Below are positions 14,132 through 17,597 of a stretch of 17,597 nucleotides of DNA, piece after piece. Both the position numbers and the translations under genes were made by a program. The notes beneath the pieces are model-generated. The model had not been told where the DNA came from. It searched no databases and saw nothing but the letters and a program-made list of their open reading frames with translations. The first letter of the stretch is position 1. Each line of letters starts with the position of its first letter. The DNA is from Actinomycetes bacterium (GTDB taxonomy: Bacteria; Actinomycetota; Acidimicrobiia; Acidimicrobiales; Bog-793), in contig JAKACF010000019.1 of assembly GCA_021821585.1 (NCBI GenBank), positions 1 through 17,597 of the forward strand. The letters run 5' to 3'.

Positions 14132-15513
14132 AGTGCGTACACCTCGTAGTGGACGGCCTCGGGCGGCACGCCCTCGCCGGCCAGCACCTGGCGCGTGGCC
14201 TCGACGAAGCCCTCCGGGCCGCAGACGAAGACGTCGCGCTGGCGCAGGTCGGGCACGAGCCGGGCGACCCGGTGCAGCGAGACCTCCTCGCGGTTGCCGG
14301 CGACGACGTGCAGCGTGCCCCGCCGGCGCCGGACCAGCTCTTCCACCTCGCCCGCCAGGGCGGCGTGCTCCTCGGTCGAGACCCGCCAGAGCACGGCCGG
14401 ATCGGACTTCTTCGGGAGGTCCTCGAGCAGGGCACGGGCGGCGGTGATGCCGATCCCGCCGCAGATGATCGCCGCCTTCTGACGGCGCCTGGCGTGGGTG
14501 GTGAAGGCGCCGTAGGGGCCCTCGATCGCCACCCTCGTCCCCGGGGCGAGCTCGGCGAGGGCGCTCGAGTGGTCCCCGACCGCCTTCACGGTGAGGCGCA
14601 GGTAGGGCGGCTTCGGGCGGGCCGAGAGGGAGTAGGGGTGTGCCTGCCACCACAGCTTGGGCGTGAGGAAGCGCCACTCGAAGAATTGGCCGCCCGAGAC
14701 CGCCAGGCGGTCGAGGTCGCGGCCCTCGAGGATGAGCGAGACCACGTCCTCGGTCTCCCGGCGGACCTCGACCACCTTCAGGCGGTAGCGGAGCGTCCTG
14801 TAGGCCGGCAGCCCGAAGCGGTAGGCGAGGACGACGCCGGCCGTCGCCGCCCAGGCGACCGACCAGAGCACCTGGGTGACCGGGTGGCCGACGAAGGAGG
14901 GCCCGAGCGCCAGCTCGTGGGAGAAGGCGAGGGCGAGGGCGAGGTACATCCCGAGGTGGATCGCCCACCAGGTCTCCCGCCGCAGCCGCCGGCGGACCGA
15001 GTAGATCGAGAGGACGGCCGCCAGCACCATGAGCCCGAGGCCGACGATCGCGATGAGCATGCCCGAGTAGCTCGAGACGAACGAGGCGAGCTGGGCGAGC
15101 AGCCCGCTGTGGGAGGCCTCGGCGTAGGCGTAGGTGAGCAGGATGGCATGCGCGACGATGAGCGAGATCGGCCACGGAGACAGCCGGCGGTGCCAGCGCA
15201 GCAGGCCGTCCTGGCCGAGGATCCGCTCGATGTGGGGGATCCGGCTCACGAGCAGCACCATCACGAGGGCGAGGTAGGTGCCCGCCATGCCCGTCAGGTT
15301 GCCGAGGAACATCGCCACGCCCCCGGGCGCCTGCAGCTGCGAGGCGGTCTCGACGATGATCGCCGAGCCGACGGTCGCCCCGAAGCCGAGCCCGACCACG
15401 ACGAGGGCGGCGTCGAGCAGGCGGGGCCTCGGGGCCGGGGCGGGCCGGGGCTCGGGGGCGCGCCGTCCGGAGGAGCGAGCCGGCCGGGTGGCCGGCTCGA
15501 AGGTCACCGACAC
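14128..15513 (-). CDS. Di-heme transmembrane ferric-reductase/NOX-like flavoprotein
   Basis: A 461-residue membrane oxidoreductase moving electrons from NAD(P)H through FAD and two b-hemes across the membrane. After a Pro/Arg-rich cytoplasmic tail, about six hydrophobic segments fill residues 33-235. Four histidines are placed as in NOX/ferric reductases: His108 and His122 (spacing 14), His186 and His199 (spacing 13). The cytoplasmic half has the FAD motif HPYSLS at 292-297, EGPYGAF at 331-337, and the nucleotide-binding CGGIGIT at 351-357. CGPEGF at 431-436 is also present, and the C-terminus is YEVYAL. The start is uncertain: GTG at 15513 has GAAG seven bases upstream, and GTG at 15507 is two codons later. 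Direct coupling to the FMN-binding protein is implied by the GTGA overlap. Fe(III), quinone or oxygen as final acceptor cannot be decided here. Confidence 0.9.
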   Translation of the reverse strand: MSVTFEPATRPARSSGRRAPEPRPAPAPRPRLLDAALVVVGLGFGATVGSAIIVETASQLQAPGGVAMFLGNLTGMAGTYLALVMVLLVSRIPHIERILGQDGLLRWHRRLSPWPISLIVAHAILLTYAYAEASHSGLLAQLASFVSSYSGMLIAIVGLGLMVLAAVLSIYSVRRRLRRETWWAIHLGMYLALALAFSHELALGPSFVGHPVTQVLWSVAWAATAGVVLAYRFGLPAYRTLRYRLKVVEVRRETEDVVSLILEGRDLDRLAVSGGQFFEWRFLTPKLWWQAHPYSLSARPKPPYLRLTVKAVGDHSSALAELAPGTRVAIEGPYGAFTTHARRRQKAAIICGGIGITAARALLEDLPKKSDPAVLWRVSTEEHAALAGEVEELVRRRRGTLHVVAGNREEVSLHRVARLVPDLRQRDVFVCGPEGFVEATRQVLAGEGVPPEAVHYEVYAL

Positions 15514-15595
15514 CGCGGCGCTTCGAGGGACATGACCCGAGTCTGACAACAGCGTCTGGGAGGCGGCTGAGAGTGGCCGGGAGAGCCGCTGAAAT
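15514..15595 (-). other. Intergenic spacer between sensor kinase and reductase genes
   Basis: This 82-base gap is the only sizeable break in the minus-strand run. On the minus strand it holds a possible 6-bp stem (GCGGCT/AGCCGC, 15563-15589) with a 15-base loop. CTGAA-A-TTCAG overlaps the kinase stop. A TTGTCA string resembling a -35 box is present without a matching -10. It may carry a separate promoter or a processing/attenuation site, but none is convincing. Confidence 0.25.
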
Positions 15596-17140
15596 TCAGG
15601 CGGGCTCCTCCTCGAGGGGCGCGGCCGGCAGCCGGACGACGAAGGTGGCACCACCGCCCTCCGTCTCGCGCACCTCCACCGAGCCGCCGTGGGCGGCCAC
15701 GATCGCCTGGACGATGGCGAGGCCGAGACCGGAGCCACCCGAGGAGCGCGAGCGGGAGCTGTCGCCGCGGAAGAAGCGCTCGAAGGCCCGCGCCATCCCC
15801 GCCTCTCCGAGGCCGGGGCCGCGGTCGGCGACCACGACGAGGGCCTCGCTGCCCCGGCGCTCGATCGTGACGACTGCCGGCGTACCCGGCGGCGTGTGGG
15901 CCCGGACGTTCGCCAGCAGGTTGTCGATCACCTGGCGGAGCCGGGCGGCGTCCCCCTCGACCTCGACCGAGTCGGAGGCGACGAGCTCGATCGGCCACTG
16001 CTCGCCGATGGCCGAGGCGGCGTGCACGGCGTCGGCCGCCACCGAGACGAGCTCGACCGGGTGCCGCTCGAGCGGTCGGCCCTCGTCGAGGTTGGCGAGC
16101 AGCATGAGGTCGGCCACGAGCCGGCTCATCCGCCCCGTCTCGGCCTGGATCCCGGCGAGCACACGGCCGAGGTCGCCGGGGCGGGAGGCGGCACCACTCG
16201 TGAAGAGCTCGGAGTAGGCCGAGACGGCGGCGATCGGCGTCCGCAGCTCGTGGGAGGCGTCCGCGAGGAAGCGGCGCATGCGCGCCTCGGAGCGCCTGAG
16301 CTCGGCCTCGGTGCGGGTCCGCTCGTCGATGTCCTCGGCGAGCCTGCCGAGCATCGAGTTGAGCACCCGCGTCAGGCGCCCCATCTCGGTCGAGGGGTCG
16401 AAGCGCTCGGGCACCCTCGCCTCGAGGTTGCCCTCCATGATCCGCTCGGCCGTCTGCTCGACCTCGAGGAGGGGCCGCACGCCGAGCCTCACCAGCACGA
16501 CGCCGAGGCCGAGCACGAGGAGCAGGGCGGCCGCCGACACCCCGATCTCGATGAGGACGAGGTGGCTGAGCGTGTTCCCCGTCTCGGTGAGGGGCAGGCC
16601 GAGGACGAGCACGCTGCGGTCCGAGAGCAGCGACACCCGCAGCCGGTAGCCGGGCTGGCCGGCCCGCTTCCCGGAGGTGGTGAGGTAGAGCGCCGCCGCC
16701 GGCGGGCTGGCTCCGCTCGAGGCGACGATGCCGCCGTCGGCGGGCGAGGTCGCCCCCCTGCACTCGTCCGACAGCGGCCCGGCCGGCGGCGGGGAGACCG
16801 ACAGGCGCCGGGCGGCCGCCATCACCCCCGTGAGCGGCGGGGCCGGCAGCCGGACGCCCGGATGGCGCTCCTGGCCGGCTCTCACGACCTCGAGGGTGGC
16901 GCCGGTGGGGCTGCGGACCTCGGCGTAGAGCCCCGGCCCGCTCTCGTCGACGAGCGAGAGGCTGAGATGGCCCCCGTGCTCGAGGCAGGACTCGATCGGG
17001 GGTGCGGCCGCCTGAAGGGTGGTGTCGAGCTGGCCGTTCAGGTAGGCGCGGAACGCCGAGTAGGTGGCGACGTCGGAGCCGATGAGGGCGACGAGGACGG
17101 CGACGCCCACTGCGACGAGCAGCCGCAGCCTGAGGGACAC
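15596..17140 (-). CDS. HAMP-domain sensor histidine kinase
   Basis: A 514-residue membrane kinase partnering the regulator encoded just upstream. TM1 is at about 5-25, an extracytoplasmic sensor at 26-192, TM2 at about 193-217, and HAMP at about 218-272. The HisKA dimerisation domain carries phospho-acceptor His297 (FLADASHELRTPIAAVSAYSEL). The ATPase domain has the N-box around Asn407 and Asn411 (RQVIDNLLANVRAH), G1 DRGPGLG at 439-445, FERFFRGD, and G2 GGSGLGLAIV from 468. The sensor domain has only two cysteines, Cys52 and Cys127, which are also the only ones in the protein; a disulfide-based signal is possible but unproven. The GTG start follows the regulator stop with no gap (TAG directly then GTG), so the two are co-translated. 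The signal is unknown; the reductase/FMN genes downstream are natural targets. Confidence 0.95.
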   Translation of the reverse strand: MSLRLRLLVAVGVAVLVALIGSDVATYSAFRAYLNGQLDTTLQAAAPPIESCLEHGGHLSLSLVDESGPGLYAEVRSPTGATLEVVRAGQERHPGVRLPAPPLTGVMAAARRLSVSPPPAGPLSDECRGATSPADGGIVASSGASPPAAALYLTTSGKRAGQPGYRLRVSLLSDRSVLVLGLPLTETGNTLSHLVLIEIGVSAAALLLVLGLGVVLVRLGVRPLLEVEQTAERIMEGNLEARVPERFDPSTEMGRLTRVLNSMLGRLAEDIDERTRTEAELRRSEARMRRFLADASHELRTPIAAVSAYSELFTSGAASRPGDLGRVLAGIQAETGRMSRLVADLMLLANLDEGRPLERHPVELVSVAADAVHAASAIGEQWPIELVASDSVEVEGDAARLRQVIDNLLANVRAHTPPGTPAVVTIERRGSEALVVVADRGPGLGEAGMARAFERFFRGDSSRSRSSGGSGLGLAIVQAIVAAHGGSVEVRETEGGGATFVVRLPAAPLEEEPA

Positions 17141-17597
17141 CTACTCGTCTGCTTCTCTCATCACGTAGCCCACGAGCCGGATGGTGTGGATGAGCGGTGG
17201 CCCGTAGGGCTCGAGCTTCTTGCGGAGGTAGCGGACGTAGGTCTCGACGATGTTCTGGTTGCCGCCGAAGTCGTAGTGCCAGACGTAGTCGATGAGCTGG
17301 GACTTCGACAGGACACGGCGCGGGTTCAGCATGAAGGCCCGCAGCAGGTTGAACTCGGTCGCCGTCAGCTTGATCGGGTGGCCGTCCCGCCAGACCTCAT
17401 GGGTCTGCTCGTCCATGGTGACCTCGGCGAAGTGCAGCCGGCCGTCGCCGCGCTCGGCCCCCGAGCGCCGCAGCAGCGCCTTGGCCCGGGCGACGACCTC
17501 GGCGAGGGAGAAGGGCTTGGCGACGTAGTCGTCGCCCCCGGCGCCGAGGCCGGCGACGAGGTCCTCCACCTCCCCCTTGGCCGTGAGGAAGAGCACC
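17141..17597 (-). CDS. OmpR/PhoB-family response regulator (N-terminus outside window)
   Basis: The C-terminal 152 residues of a two-component DNA-binding regulator; the receiver start, including the phospho-acceptor Asp, lies beyond the window edge. The visible receiver end has LFLTAKGE (conserved Thr/Ala position) and GGDDYVAKPFSLAEVVARAKALLRR with the conserved Lys-Pro. The winged-helix domain follows: LTATEFNLLRAFMLNPRRVLSKSQLI, the recognition region GGNQNIVETYVRYLRKKL, and the wing hairpin IHTIRLVGYVM. The first codon seen (GTG, 17596) is most likely an internal Val, not a start. It abuts the kinase gene without a gap. Its targets are unknown; autoregulation and control of the reductase genes downstream are plausible. 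Confidence 0.95.
   Translation of the reverse strand, partial: VLFLTAKGEVEDLVAGLGAGGDDYVAKPFSLAEVVARAKALLRRSGAERGDGRLHFAEVTMDEQTHEVWRDGHPIKLTATEFNLLRAFMLNPRRVLSKSQLIDYVWHYDFGGNQNIVETYVRYLRKKLEPYGPPLIHTIRLVGYVMREADE

Noticed and set aside
13674..14435. Upstream extension of the apbE frame
   Set aside because: The frame stays open but overlaps the FMN-binding and reductase genes entirely and is not ApbE-like; the GTG at 13673 fits the conserved N-terminus and the GTGA overlap.
1..17597. Mobile element, CRISPR array, tRNA/rRNA or attachment site
   Set aside because: No transposase, integrase, evenly spaced repeats, cloverleaf sequence or rRNA-like stretch was seen; gene packing and composition are uniform throughout.

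Overview
The window is very GC-rich, almost gap-free bacterial DNA. GTG starts are frequent, GTGA/ATGA stop-start overlaps are common, and two genes have a TAnnnT box placed exactly for leaderless transcription. Together with the protein types (actinobacterial short cis-prenyltransferase, OmpR/HAMP-kinase pair, four-helix DUF6069-like protein), this suggests an Actinomycetota chromosome, plausibly an Acidimicrobiia-like lineage. The lineage guess is inference. No rRNA, tRNA, CRISPR array, IS element or phage gene was seen, and no gene-free stretch reaches 300 bases.

Region 1 (1-2021, minus strand): a two-gene molybdenum hydroxylase unit, [2Fe-2S] small subunit then a form II CoxL-type large subunit (AYRGAGR loop) cut by the window edge.

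Region 2 (2110-5466, plus strand): a GNAT acyltransferase of the COG3375 type, an enolase-superfamily MenC/N-succinylamino-acid racemase, and an amidase-signature hydrolase, each overlapping the next. The gene set resembles the known acylate-racemise-deacylate route that turns D-amino acids into L-amino acids, with an amidase in place of the usual M20 peptidase.

Region 3 (5467-9215, plus strand): two tandem palindromes followed by a complete FbpABC-type ferric-iron ABC importer (lipoprotein, fused double permease, ATPase). The lipoprotein keeps the His/Glu/Tyr/Tyr iron ligands at the same spacing as FbpA.

Region 4 (9222-12846): a small four-helix membrane protein and a membrane-anchored double beta-propeller protein (minus strand), then a divergently transcribed cis-prenyltransferase with two altered catalytic motifs (plus strand).

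Region 5 (12858-17597, minus strand): a tightly packed run consisting of an OmpR-family regulator (cut by the window edge), a sensor kinase, a NOX/ferric-reductase-like di-heme flavoprotein, an exported FMN-binding-domain protein and ApbE. Its parts form an electron path from cytosolic NAD(P)H through FAD and two hemes to a covalently bound FMN outside the membrane, apparently under its own two-component system. Regions 3 and 5 together give the window an iron/redox theme, but a functional link between them is inference.
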